Below are positions 15,378 through 25,143 of a stretch of 64,000 nt of DNA, piece by piece (within the stretch, counting starts at the first letter, position 1; every line of letters begins with the position of its first letter). The notes under the pieces were generated by a model, which saw nothing but the letters and a program-made list of their open reading frames with translations, was not told the DNA's origin and made no database searches. The position numbers and the translations under genes are program-made. The DNA comes from Phytoseiulus persimilis (taxonomy: Eukaryota > Arthropoda > Arachnida > Mesostigmata > Phytoseiidae), in assembly GCA_037576195.1 (NCBI GenBank), contig CM075101.1, forward strand, positions 49,352,001 to 49,416,000, written 5' to 3'.

Positions 15378-16428
15378 ACGAACTTTGCCACACGATCGGA
15401 AGTGCTCCAGTTGACGGTCGAGTAACGCCAGGCCTCAACTGCGCACCTGTGCACGTCGTCGGGAGCGGCCGGATAACGCGTAAATCGAAAAGGACTCAGC
15501 TCACCACAACTACTCCGCGATTCGCTCGATGTATTTTTGAAACGTCGAACGGGTCGCGAGCACTCCATTTCAATCTTGAATACAGTTTTTGGAGAGGTAC
15601 TGGAAGGTTCCCTTAGATGTCTGCGCAGCTGACTGCTTCGTCGGCAAGGAAGCTAGATCGACTAGTTATTCACATTGCAGCAGCCGAAAGGATTTCTCCA
15701 TCGTCACCATGTTCGAGCAGGGATACGGATTTTGGAGTTCGGACACTTAACAAAAAAATATCATGTATGCAAATGTGTTGCCAGGCACGTACAGCTTTTT
15801 GTGGAACGTCAGATTTATTTTGTGATAAAACGACAGCGACGCATTCCTTCCCTCGCTTTCCTTCCCTGCGCTCGAGTTGCAGAGATGCGAAATCTGGATC
15901 AGTGGACGCTTCGGTTCTGTGTTCGGTTGTCGAGACATATTTTTTTGTGGAATTTTTTTGGTGATATCTCCGGCGAGCGGAACCTCAATAAAATAACACG
16001 CTATCTCTAGAAACTCTCGTGACCTCTCCATTGGGCCGACATGAGCAGATATGAGCGCCTCACTCCTTCTCCGAGGTGTTACAACATGAATATGGACAAC
16101 GTTTGCTACACCCGATGAATATTTACAGAAACGGAGCGGAGTTCACAGATCGGATGACGACGTTAAGCTCTCGGGATCAGGTTGAAATTTCAGACGGCGG
16201 ACTGGTGGTCACTTCCGACAATGCGGACTCAGATTGCTTTAGTCGCTCGATTTCCCCTCGATTCGATTTCGGAACATCTTTTGGGATCTTTGAATCGCTC
16301 GTGGTGTCTTCCATTCGTCTCTCATCAGGAGTCCTCTCGGGAGAATAGGGGTTCTGTCGTCCTCCTTTCCTGGAAAACGTCAACAGCAACATCGAGAAAA
16401 ATTCTCTTGATTTCGGATCAACGACGAG
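15378..16428. other. convergent 3' regions of secernin (+) and the secreted-protein gene (-)
   Basis: No coding exon recognised. A + strand AATAAA at 15987-15992 could end secernin transcripts, about 610 bp after the stop. A minus-strand AATAAA (TTTATT at 15813-15818) is a weak candidate for the opposite gene. Confidence 0.4.
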
Positions 16429-18095
16429 TCACGGGCCGAACATGAGCACTGACCGTTCGACTTCGCTCATAATTTTCTCCATCTGGGACCGCAATTCATC
16501 AACGCTCCGTGAGGGGGCCGTTGAGCTGTTTTGGTTGATGGCACCGAGGTATGCCGGATTCGCGTCTTTCTGCGCCGATCGGTGGTGGTAAGCCTTCGGG
16601 TACATCAACGCTTCAAACGCTGTGGGAATAAGAGAAACTCTCCTCATCGAATCGATTCGAATGAGCCAAAGCGGACGAAGTGCAATCATCTGGTGGGAAT
16701 GGTCTTGCCGACGGCTGGCTTCGTCTCGCATCGATCAACTGACCTGGGTGCATTCCGACATTGAGAGGGGGCATCTGCCCGTACGGATTGAATCTCTGTC
16801 CACCGATGGAGTTCATTCCGATCGGTGTATTCCAACCGGTCGGAGCCACGCGGTGGCCGCCGAAACCGAACGAACTCATCGCGGACCGGAGCGCTTGGGG
16901 CATCCGGCCCATCAAACCTTGCTGCGTGGGTGTTTGCGACACCGAGAACCTGGCCGGCGGGATGGGCATCGGATATCGCGGCAACATGGACGGCGTCGTT
17001 TTGACTCTTGTTGGGCTCCCGGCTAGATGGGAGCGGGGATTGCCGTTAGATTTCTCCGATTCCCCATTGCGCGACTGACTCGAGAGATGCATGGATCGGT
17101 GGTCTCACCCCTGGCTGCCGAGTCGTTTGACGGTTTCCGTGGATCGATTAATCCGTCGACGGGCTTCATTATATTCATCAGATCCATGTCGTTCATGGTT
17201 GGACGGTCTTCGGAGGACTTATCTGTGTCTTCGGGTAGTTTACTCGTCAAGGACTGAGTGATCATTTGTCGCATCTGGTCATCGCTGACCTCATCGATAT
17301 CCTTGTTGATCTGTTTCATCTTCGCGACCAGAGATTCGAGCTCGCTCTCGCTCATGATATGCTTCATCCTGTGATTCGCCAGGTTGCGTTGACTCAGATA
17401 CTTCGACGGCATACCGACGCCCATCGGAGGGAGAGATGGGGAGGACATCCCTTTTGTTGCTTCCATCGAAGTCGATCCGGCAAAGTCTTTCATCATCATC
17501 GGCCTAGCTGATGAGGGGGTTTTCATCATGACCGCGCTCAGTTCTTCCTGCGCTGCGGGGTTTCAGAGTTTCGGTGTAATCGAATTGGCTGGAATTCCGC
17601 TAGAGAGAAAAACCGATCGAACAAGTAACTGATTCGAACTCGGTGTCGCTCACTTGGGAAGTCGAAGTGCGAGTCGTGGTGATGTCCGTCTATCGGATGC
17701 TCGTTGAAGTGACCCGCTCCAAAGAGATGTGCCTGGTGGGTTGCGTCCGACTCCATCGTTTGAGGGAACCTCATCCTCCACGGCAGTGCCATTTGAGCAA
17801 AGCTATCCTCACTTCCATGAAATTGAGACATCCTTTGAGGCGCTAGGTTTCGTTCTCGCAGCCACATTCTGAATCGTCAAACGAATGAGAAGATTTCGAT
17901 AGCAACGGAAACTCACGGTTTGGAGACCATTGAGGATACGCCTATCATGGGCGAACCCGGTTGTTGAGCATTGTTCAGCATCTGGGCCAACAGCTTGGCC
18001 TCTAGATACTTCTTCACGAAAGCCGCATCAGCAGAGGAGGACAGAACCAACACGGACACTGTGAAATACTTGACGGCGCTCATGACGGGCTTCAT
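16429..18095 (-). CDS. predicted secreted Met/Pro/Gly-rich protein, unknown family
   Basis: Exons on the minus strand: 18095-17917, 17868-17654, 17552-17109, 17022-16744 and 16619-16429. Phases are consistent and give 435 residues; a second in-frame Met at 18083 would give 431. The N-terminus is a clear signal peptide (KYFTVSVLVLSSSADA, cleavage probably after ADA), so the product is probably secreted. The mature chain has a His-rich patch (HPIDGHHHDSHFDF), a short helical segment (SELESLVAKMKQINKDIDEV), a Met/Pro/Gly-rich low-complexity part, and a C-terminal helix with VDELRSQMEKIMSEVERS. I recognise no known domain. The junction of exons 3 and 4 needs the acceptor CATCTAG at about 17023; the nearer CAG at about 17075 gives an early stop. 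A cuticular, eggshell, silk or salivary role is possible but unsupported. Confidence 0.7.
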
Positions 18096-18119
18096 CGACG
18101 AAGCGTGAACTGAGCCAGA

Positions 18120-18126
18120 TTTTATA
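18120..18126 (-). promoter_or_regulatory. TATA box (TATAAAA) of the secreted-protein gene
   Basis: On the minus strand TATAAAA lies about 31 bp before the first Met codon and 43 bp before the second. A start about 30 bp downstream would leave almost no leader before the first Met, which favours the second Met (18083) as the true start. A TCAGTT initiator-like motif is nearer, at 18113-18108. Confidence 0.5.
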
Positions 18127-18361
18127 CGTTCACTTGGGCGGACCTCATTCGGAAGTGGAAAATGCACGAGGGAGCGCTCGCATGCAGGAATCCAGGAATG
18201 GGGTCGCCCGGTGGAAAGACATCCTACGGTTAAGAGCACGAGCAGCTTTTTCTCTGATACAGGCTGTTCTTTCTGAAGTCGCAAAATCGTCACTCACAGC
18301 TGATTTCGCCATTTTGAGGGATTCGAAAAATCAAAAGATCAAAGAGAAAAGGCAGTTTGCA

Positions 18362-18367
18362 GTTTAT
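18362..18367 (-). terminator. polyadenylation signal AATAAA (minus strand)
   Basis: TTTATT on the + strand, well placed behind the 60-residue ORF ending at 18531. Confidence 0.35.
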
Positions 18368-18530
18368 TCGAGAATTCAACAAACCGAGCGAAATCGGACC
18401 CTCGCACAGGCGAGTCTTCTCGTTGTTCATCGCTACAGTCGATCTCGATGCTAAATTGGGATGCGACTTGCCTAATCAGAACAGCAAGCGATAACACTGC
18501 AACCGGATGCGCCCAAAGCCGCTGGTGAAA

Positions 18531-18713
18531 CTAGGTTTTCAGACCTTTGAGGAGCTTCTTCTGTCTGTCCCTCCCATGCGGATCCAAGCGCTTTGATTTG
18601 GTATTCATCGCGAAAGTGTCACCGGAAAAATTTAGATCATTCGGAAGCGAAACGAATGCTTTAGCAAGCTCAATACATAAATGCCGTTCATTCCTAATGG
18701 ATGGTGGTGCCAT
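18531..18713 (-). CDS. small ORF, 60 residues, Lys-rich C-terminus (candidate gene or last exon)
   Basis: The ORF begins at an ATG in a reasonable context, 22 bases after CCCACAG, a possible splice acceptor, so it may be the only coding exon of a gene with an upstream leader. It ends in a basic segment (DPHGRDRQKKLLKGLKT). A minus-strand AATAAA lies at 18367-18362, about 165 bp after the stop, which supports a real transcript. I do not recognise the product. Chance ORFs of this length are common, so confidence is low. Confidence 0.35.
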   Translation of the reverse strand: MAPPSIRNERHLCIELAKAFVSLPNDLNFSGDTFAMNTKSKRLDPHGRDRQKKLLKGLKT

Positions 18714-20780
18714 GTGCCGCGCCGGAACTTGAAATAAACTGTGGGGCGAGATAAGCTGTCATGTGATCAGCCGATCAGACGATAAACATGTCTCCAGGAT
18801 CCCTCGTGCAAGCAAAGACATATGGTTACGTCACGGAAGACATCGGCCGGCGTTCCATTCCAACAATGGAGGAATGGTACCAGTACTGGTTTTTTTTCTC
18901 CAGTTTTCAGGTGTCTATCTTCACGTCGCAGGAAGCCAAAGTGAATTCGAAGGAAGCCCGCGTTAACCGTTTTTGATGGAACATTTTCCGGAGTTGCTGT
19001 TCCTCCTGAAATCTGTCGCCTCCTCTCGTTGACGGGAACTATAGAGGTTGGCCGTCACTTGCACGCGAATATCTACTCTCCACGTTCGCGCGAGACTCGT
19101 ACGCGTTGCACATTCCAGAACCATTGACCCGCAACGTTGTCACAACTCTTGGAACAATAGTCATCGCATCGTGAAGAATACTGGTAAGCTAGTTTCTCTC
19201 ATCCTCCTGAACCTCTAGGTGGAGAATCTCTCGACCTGAGTCGGACTCACTAGCGTCAGATCTCGGTGGACCGTTCTCGATCGGCCAACGCCACGTTCAT
19301 TCTGTGTGAAACTCGCCGGAACCGGTCGCAATAGTTTCGCAGAACTATTCGTTATTCGACTGCACGACCATTGGGCATGGAGAACATTCAACCTGGGTCA
19401 CATCACATTGAAGGCATATTCTGCGATTGCTCGCAAAGCGATTTGAACTCCCGTTTTAAGTCGTTCTGGAACTCTGCATCCATCATCACTAACGGGCACA
19501 CTCGGAACTCGAACCGGATATGGGGCTAATTCGAGGCAATCACGATGAACTGATCAAATTTCATACACCGGCACTCGTGGTCCCTAATGGATTCGATTAA
19601 AAACGTACGAGCTCGCGTTAACTGCTTGGGAGTTAGAGCGTCTTTCAGCTTTTTGCCCACCGTCTTGCCGCCTCGAACTCGCTTATTCTCGTCGGCAAGT
19701 CTCCGCCTCGTCGGTTCGTCTTATCTCGAGCAAAATGGTCTCATCTTGCTGTGTGTTCTTGGGGCCTGTTAGAAATCGAATCCATCCTGGCACGGCCAGA
19801 TAGAGACCACGGGTAGGAAAACACGTTCGATTCTCGGTGTGTGAGCTTGTCTCCATCGGGAAGAGATCTTATTCCAGCGACCTGGAATCTCTTGTTGACC
19901 CTGAAGTCCCACGGGGTTGGTACATTCCGCTTCCCATGGGCTCCATGTTCAACCAGAACTCCGGTTCCGTAGAGTCCAATGCGGAAGCCTCATACAGTAT
20001 AGACTTCAGGCTACGTTTGGTTCCGTCGCAACTCGTGCTTGATGATTGCCAAAATCATCACGGATCTCGGGACTGTCGTGAGAAGCTGAGAAATCGATAC
20101 CGATTTCGGGACGATCAGCGTCTGCGTCTGGCTTCGGATATCCCCTCGTTGACTTAGAAATCGAGGATCGACGTCACGGCTGTCAGGACTCGGGCCGGAG
20201 GGTACCTCGTTTCCCGTTCTTCAGCCCAAGTTCGGCGATAAATCTCGGCAACATGCAACGCCGATTCTAAACTGAGCGAGCCACGTTTTGGATCGGATTG
20301 AACCGTTGAGCCCATGCGAAGGAAAGCTCCCGTACAAAGCTCCAAGCGAGTTCATCTCTGCAGTTAACGACACGACTCCATTTGGACGTTACTCAAGAAC
20401 TCCCCCGATCGTTGAAAACTCTCTCAGAGAAAACACCCCGACGACGCAGTAGCGTTGCCATGTCGCTTCAGTCGGGTCGACTGGCGACACCAGACAAGTC
20501 ATGCGAAGAGCTGAAGGAAAACGAATTCCAACTTAGCGTCCAACGGGACCGGCTTCGAACCAGTTCCGATTGGCTGTTTCGATCTTCTTATATTCGAATA
20601 TTCGAGATCGATGACTCTGCCGGGTCTAGACGAGCGAAAGTACCGCCAGCTTTTTCTGGCAGCACAAGCGCTCATTACCTTCGGCCAGCTGTTTCACTTT
20701 CCGCCGGCGAAGTTTTCCGCGAAACAAACGCAGACCGGGGCTTTCATAGGAATGTTTTGAAGCTATTCGCCTCGCTCGTC
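18714..20780. other. 2-kb intergenic region without recognised feature
   Basis: ORFs on both strands are short and lack splice-consistent partners. No repeat was recognised. A + strand AATAAA occurs at 18733-18738 without an obvious gene in front. Confidence 0.4.
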
Positions 20781-21118
20781 ATGTCAGGTGCGCACAACGT
20801 GTCAACTCCGGGTGCCATGCCGCCGAAGACTTTCGGTCCCGATGCGGCGGAAAAGTGAGTTCTTAGGATGAGTTCCCTTGTATTCCGATTTGCACGCGAA
20901 TCGTTCACGACGGGAGTGGGGAACGCTCATGTTCACCCGATGCTCGCTCCCTTAGGTGGAAACAACGAGAAGAACTGACAACCATCCTCCCAAATGTGTG
21001 CCTCAACGGGCATGGCTCCGTGATAGTTCGCCGCGAAATGAGCGCGATTGAGGCGATTCGTAGCTTTGTCGAGATGCAACCGATTCCCGAGAAAATTCAC
21101 GGTGAAACATCTCGTTAA
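20781..21118 (+). CDS. candidate two-exon small protein, 78 residues
   Basis: Exon 20781-20854 ends with a donor (AA|GTGAGT) and joins in phase to 20956-21118 after the acceptor CCCTTAG. The product begins MSGAHNVSTPG, continues FGPDAAEKWKQREELTTILP and NGHGSVIVRREMSAIEAIRS, and stops at TAA. Good splice sites and the unbroken second exon argue for a real gene. No domain or family is recognised, and the predicted chain is small and soluble. A longer in-frame reading exists upstream of the chosen Met, which I take as chance. It is on the same strand as perilipin, about 960 bp upstream. Confidence 0.4.
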
Positions 21119-22083
21119 GAAATTATCGTAACAAACCCGACGTATGAGCTGCCAGGGGACAGTAAATTATGCCAGATTCGACGCATCCAAAGCTCAAAAA
21201 CTATTTATAGTACGAACCGGTTCGGGCGCTTAACCTCTGGAAGCGATAGATTTGATAACGTGTAATCTTCGATGAATTCCGTAGAACATCAACGTAGCAT
21301 ACCGGGAGATGGATGTCTAGTGGACTTTGGAATCTGACCTCGTGCTCCCGCGGAGCACGGAAAGTATCGTGGAATTCTCGAGATTTTGTGCCGAAACGAC
21401 AGCTTTGTCCGGTCTCTCAGCTCGTATCGACAGCAGAGTTCTCCGATTTTCGAATGTTATCCCCGCTATCCAGACCCAATCATTCTGAGACTCTCATCAG
21501 TGGAAGGAATCATTGGGGCTCCGGTTGCTGGATCGCTTCGCCCCGATTCACTTCGCAGAATCTCACTCGAAACGTAGGCCTCAATCTCACGGCCGGGCCG
21601 GAGGTGAAGGTTCCCGCCGAATGCATTCTCGGTGACTTTGCACTCTTGGACCGGTCGCAAATCCCTTTGGTGAGTCATTAGCGCTGCGTCCACGTTTCAG
21701 TTGCGATAGCTGCCCTTTCCGCGGCGCTTCTTAAAGCAGAGCGCTTAGGTTTCGTGTCATTGAAACCAGGAACAGGGAAAACTGTGAGTCCTTCTCTTTT
21801 ACGGCGCGGAGGGTCGCCGTTGGCTGGCTTCACGTCGGTCCGGTTCTTTCTCTATCGCCCATCAAACGATCGACACTAGTGGAGATGAAGCTTGACCCGT
21901 TCTGCGGGGGTTGGCGGATGCATGGCAACTCCGTTTTCAGAGGAGGAAGTTTATCTGGAGCCAGTGGCATTCCTCAGCTTGCTCGCACTCCAACATCTCG
22001 TGCTAGTACTGCAGTACCTCCAGGCGGTTTCCGTACTCAGAGCTTACCTATTTTGTTATCTTTCCAGTGGTGCACACGTCAAA
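21119..22083 (+). other. upstream region and 5' leader of perilipin
   Basis: No certain coding exon. The acceptor CTTTCCAG at about 22061-22068 precedes the perilipin ATG, so an untranslated upstream exon is expected, possibly around 21850-22030. Confidence 0.4.
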
Positions 22084-23181
22084 ATGGTTGCCGACACTCA
22101 ACAAGTTCACAGTGAGTTCGTGACGAGGGTCTCGTCTCTGCCCACGGTGGAAGCAGCTCTTGAGATCGCGATGAGTTCCTACGCCAAGCTCAAAGACGCC
22201 TCCCCGGCGCCCATCAAGGCCGTGATGGAAGTTGGAGAGAAAACGACCAACATGGCGCTGTCGACTTCGCAGCCCATCCTGAACAAGCTGCAGGGCCCGA
22301 TCCAGTTTGTCGACAGTTTCGCTTGCCAAGGTCTCGACCGGGTGGAGCAGACCGTGCCCGCGGTGAAGGAGACCCCGGACAAGATCATCTCGGACGTGAA
22401 GCAGTACGGAGCCGAAAAGGTCAGCGCCGTGGTCGACTACGGCAACCAGAAGTTGCAGCAGTTCGGTCTCGGAGCCGTGACTCCCGAGCGATTGGGGGAA
22501 TATCGTGAACAGCTCGTGAGCTATGCCACAGTAGCCCTGACGGCCGCGGAGGACGTTCTGGACTCTCATCTCGCGTCGGCTGGCGCTCAGGTACCGATCC
22601 TCGAGGGATCATCCAGTGGAGATATCCGCACCCGAGTCGAGCACGTCACCACCAAAGCCCGTCTGTGCGTCTCTCACCACACGACGAGTCGTTTTCTAGC
22701 CGCTCAAAAGTACGCTTCCGACGGTGTCGACCGGGTGCTCGAGGCAGTGCAGGTGATCCGCGCCCTGAAAACCAACGTTCAGGAGGGAAAGTCGGTTCAG
22801 GCAATCGCGCAGGAGCTGAAGTTCGAATGGCTCTCCAAGCTGCTCGAAGAGGCGAAGGACAAGCCGGCGACTCAGCAAGCGTTGTTCGTTGCTCAGGCAG
22901 CTGCTCGCGAAGCTCAGGATGCTCTGAACAAGGCCTCGGGCGAAGTGAAGGCCAAAGTGAACGACGCCTACTCGACCGTGCTCACCCGCGCCGGGGAACT
23001 GAACTCTTACCTCCAAAACATCTCCACGGCCCAGCTCAGTACCTCGGTGTTGTCGACCATCCAGGATCGGGCTCAGAATCTCCAGAAACTCATCCAGCAA
23101 CTCACCGGTCTCAACCTCAAACAGTATCTCCCCGAGATCCGAGCTCTCGAACAAAGTGAGCCAGCGAATGCCGGCGATTGA
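22084..23181 (+). CDS. Lsd: perilipin / lipid storage droplet surface-binding protein
   Basis: PAT-family proteins coat cytosolic lipid droplets and control lipase access. The single coding exon encodes 365 residues. The start is the first Met after a splice acceptor (MVADTQQVHSEFV). The N-terminal third is PAT-like: RVSSLPTVEAALEIAMSSY, then SPAPIKAVMEVGEKTTNMAL and PILNKLQGPIQFVDSFACQG with LDRVEQTVPAVKETPDKII. The remainder is amphipathic helical (11-mer-like Ala/Gln/Val-rich repeats), as expected for droplet binding. An AATAAA at 23442-23447 is the likely 3' end. Assignment to Lsd-1 or Lsd-2 type is not made. The segment around 22591-22700 looks like a possible intron but the phases fail, so it is kept as coding. 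Confidence 0.85.
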   Translation: MVADTQQVHSEFVTRVSSLPTVEAALEIAMSSYAKLKDASPAPIKAVMEVGEKTTNMALSTSQPILNKLQGPIQFVDSFACQGLDRVEQTVPAVKETPDKIISDVKQYGAEKVSAVVDYGNQKLQQFGLGAVTPERLGEYREQLVSYATVALTAAEDVLDSHLASAGAQVPILEGSSSGDIRTRVEHVTTKARLCVSHHTTSRFLAAQKYASDGVDRVLEAVQVIRALKTNVQEGKSVQAIAQELKFEWLSKLLEEAKDKPATQQALFVAQAAAREAQDALNKASGEVKAKVNDAYSTVLTRAGELNSYLQNISTAQLSTSVLSTIQDRAQNLQKLIQQLTGLNLKQYLPEIRALEQSEPANAGD

Positions 23182-23441
23182 AGCCAGCGGAGAACAGAAG
23201 TCAGACGCCTTGATGTAGTAGAAAAGTGATTTGATTTCGAAGTGAACGAGATCATATATCATAATTAGGTAACGTTTCAGCTGCGAGGACAGCGCTGAAC
23301 ATTCTGTGAATTTTAAGAATAACCAATGACGGGTCTCCTTCACTTGATGCTCCGTGATCATTGAGCTCTCTTGTTTTGGGATGAAGCGGACGTCTCCAGC
23401 ATAGGTGCGTGGGTCGAACTACGAGGAACTCGGGATTCGCG

Positions 23442-23447
23442 AAATAA
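23442..23447 (+). terminator. polyadenylation signal AATAAA, perilipin
   Basis: Canonical hexamer 260 bp after the perilipin stop. Confidence 0.45.
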
Positions 23448-25143
23448 ACGCTCATATCATCCGAGATGGATTGTTATTAGTTTCGACCTCGATTTGGCCA
23501 GATGGTGGATTCTGAGTGCAAAGATCAATGATCGTCGACCGGGTGATACTGCTCAAATATGGAGTGATCCCCTTGGAGAAATCTGCTTATGGAATCGAAT
23601 CTCTAATCGGCTTGATCGAGAGTCTGTCAAGAGCTCTCATAGGAACGCCCCTAAATTGACCGCTGATTCAATGACTGACAAGGTTCTAATGAGCAAGGGT
23701 TACAGAAACTGCAGCCGTCGTTCCGAAGGAATTACTCCGTGGGACAGTGGTTCCAGAAACCCGATGGGTTCAGAGGCTTTGTTTCGAACCGTTCCTGGAA
23801 TCCAGGAAGCAGTCAGTTTCAAGTATGAGCTTGAGCCACCATCAGACGATTGGCGAGAACTGGTACTCTATCATGCGAATTTGCTCATCGAGGATCGGGA
23901 AAAAAAACGAGAAGTACGAATTTCCGAGCGAGGGTGTTAGCTAGCAGAAATCGGGCGGGAAAAAGAAACGAGAAAGCTCCCAGAACCAGTCATTCACCAT
24001 GCAAGAGAAGTTTCCTTGGAGCAGAATTGTTTTCCAAGCTTCGGTAAGCCGACGAGAATGAGCATTCTATTCTTGGACGTTATCTCTTCACTGAAAGGAG
24101 TCGCCGTTCTGTTGGAACTTTTTATTTCTTCCATCACATCATCTTTCGATGGTTCTGGAACTGTTCATAGAGTACACAACAGGTCGAGCGAACGTCATTA
24201 CACGTTTCCCAGGTCACCGTTTGTCGCTACTATGAAACGGAACGGAATCTCAGAGGTCATCCGCATTACATCGATCCTGAATCAGCCGTCCGAAATGTAC
24301 CAAACCGAGCTGCACAACCATGTCTTCTGATGGGCCACTCGGGTACTTGCACACAAAAAAGAAATCAACTGTAGCGTAGAATTGAGCAAACGTTTTGCAC
24401 ATGAACAAAGAATCAGAATTGTGTTCTCCGCCTTCGTTCAGAGATCGGCTCGAACTGTACAAACCGCGTTGCCCCGTCTCACTCTTAAATATGGCTGATG
24501 TTCTGTGAATCGATCAAAGCTGGTATCTTTCGTATCCGCTTTAACAGTCCAAGATGGCAAACATAACATCCACTGATTTGTCGCTCGCATTTCACTCAGT
24601 CACCCGCCAAGCATACAAACACTGTCATTCTTCCGGTGTCATCACCTCCCTCTCACGCCTCCATACATTACGGATCAGCTGTGTGTTTATACAGCATTCG
24701 TGAAGGCATCCGCAGATACGTCGAACGGCTCACAAGCCAGATAAGTACTTCGTTCCGAACATCCCTCGCTCAATTTTCCCAATTTCAGCTCAGCTTGAAG
24801 TCGTCCTAAAACCGGTCACTTCCGACTCTAATCCGTTCCACACCCTAAAACAAAAGACGACATACGGCCACCCTCCATCCGTTACATTATCTAAGTTTCA
24901 GTGAAAGTCTCTGATGGAATTTCGCCCGTACAACATATGACGCACGCGCCCGCGCTCGCCTTCTGGCAGATCCAACGCGTCTTGCAGCTGTCCCGAGCCG
25001 GAGTCCTCGGAAGTGCTCTCGAACTCGCCTCAATCTCATTCCCCTTGTCATACACGACACTCGTTCCCCCAACCGATAGTCTAAATTTCAACGAGTCGAG
25101 CCAAAGAACGAAATCCTATGTATCACAGGCGTTTAAGCTGAAT
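23448..25143. other. intergenic between perilipin and the PGC-1-like gene
   Basis: No convincing coding exon or repeat was recognised. The part next to 25143 is presumably the 3' UTR of the minus-strand PGC-1-like gene. Confidence 0.4.

Noticed and set aside
17050..17110. Nearest CAG acceptor for exon 4 of the secreted-protein gene
   Set aside because: It gives a stop after nine codons. The acceptor at about 17023 restores the frame that the last exon confirms.
22591..22699. Possible intron inside perilipin (CAG|GTACCG ... TTTCTAG)
   Set aside because: Splice motifs are plausible but donor and acceptor phases do not match, and the frame through the segment is open and protein-like.
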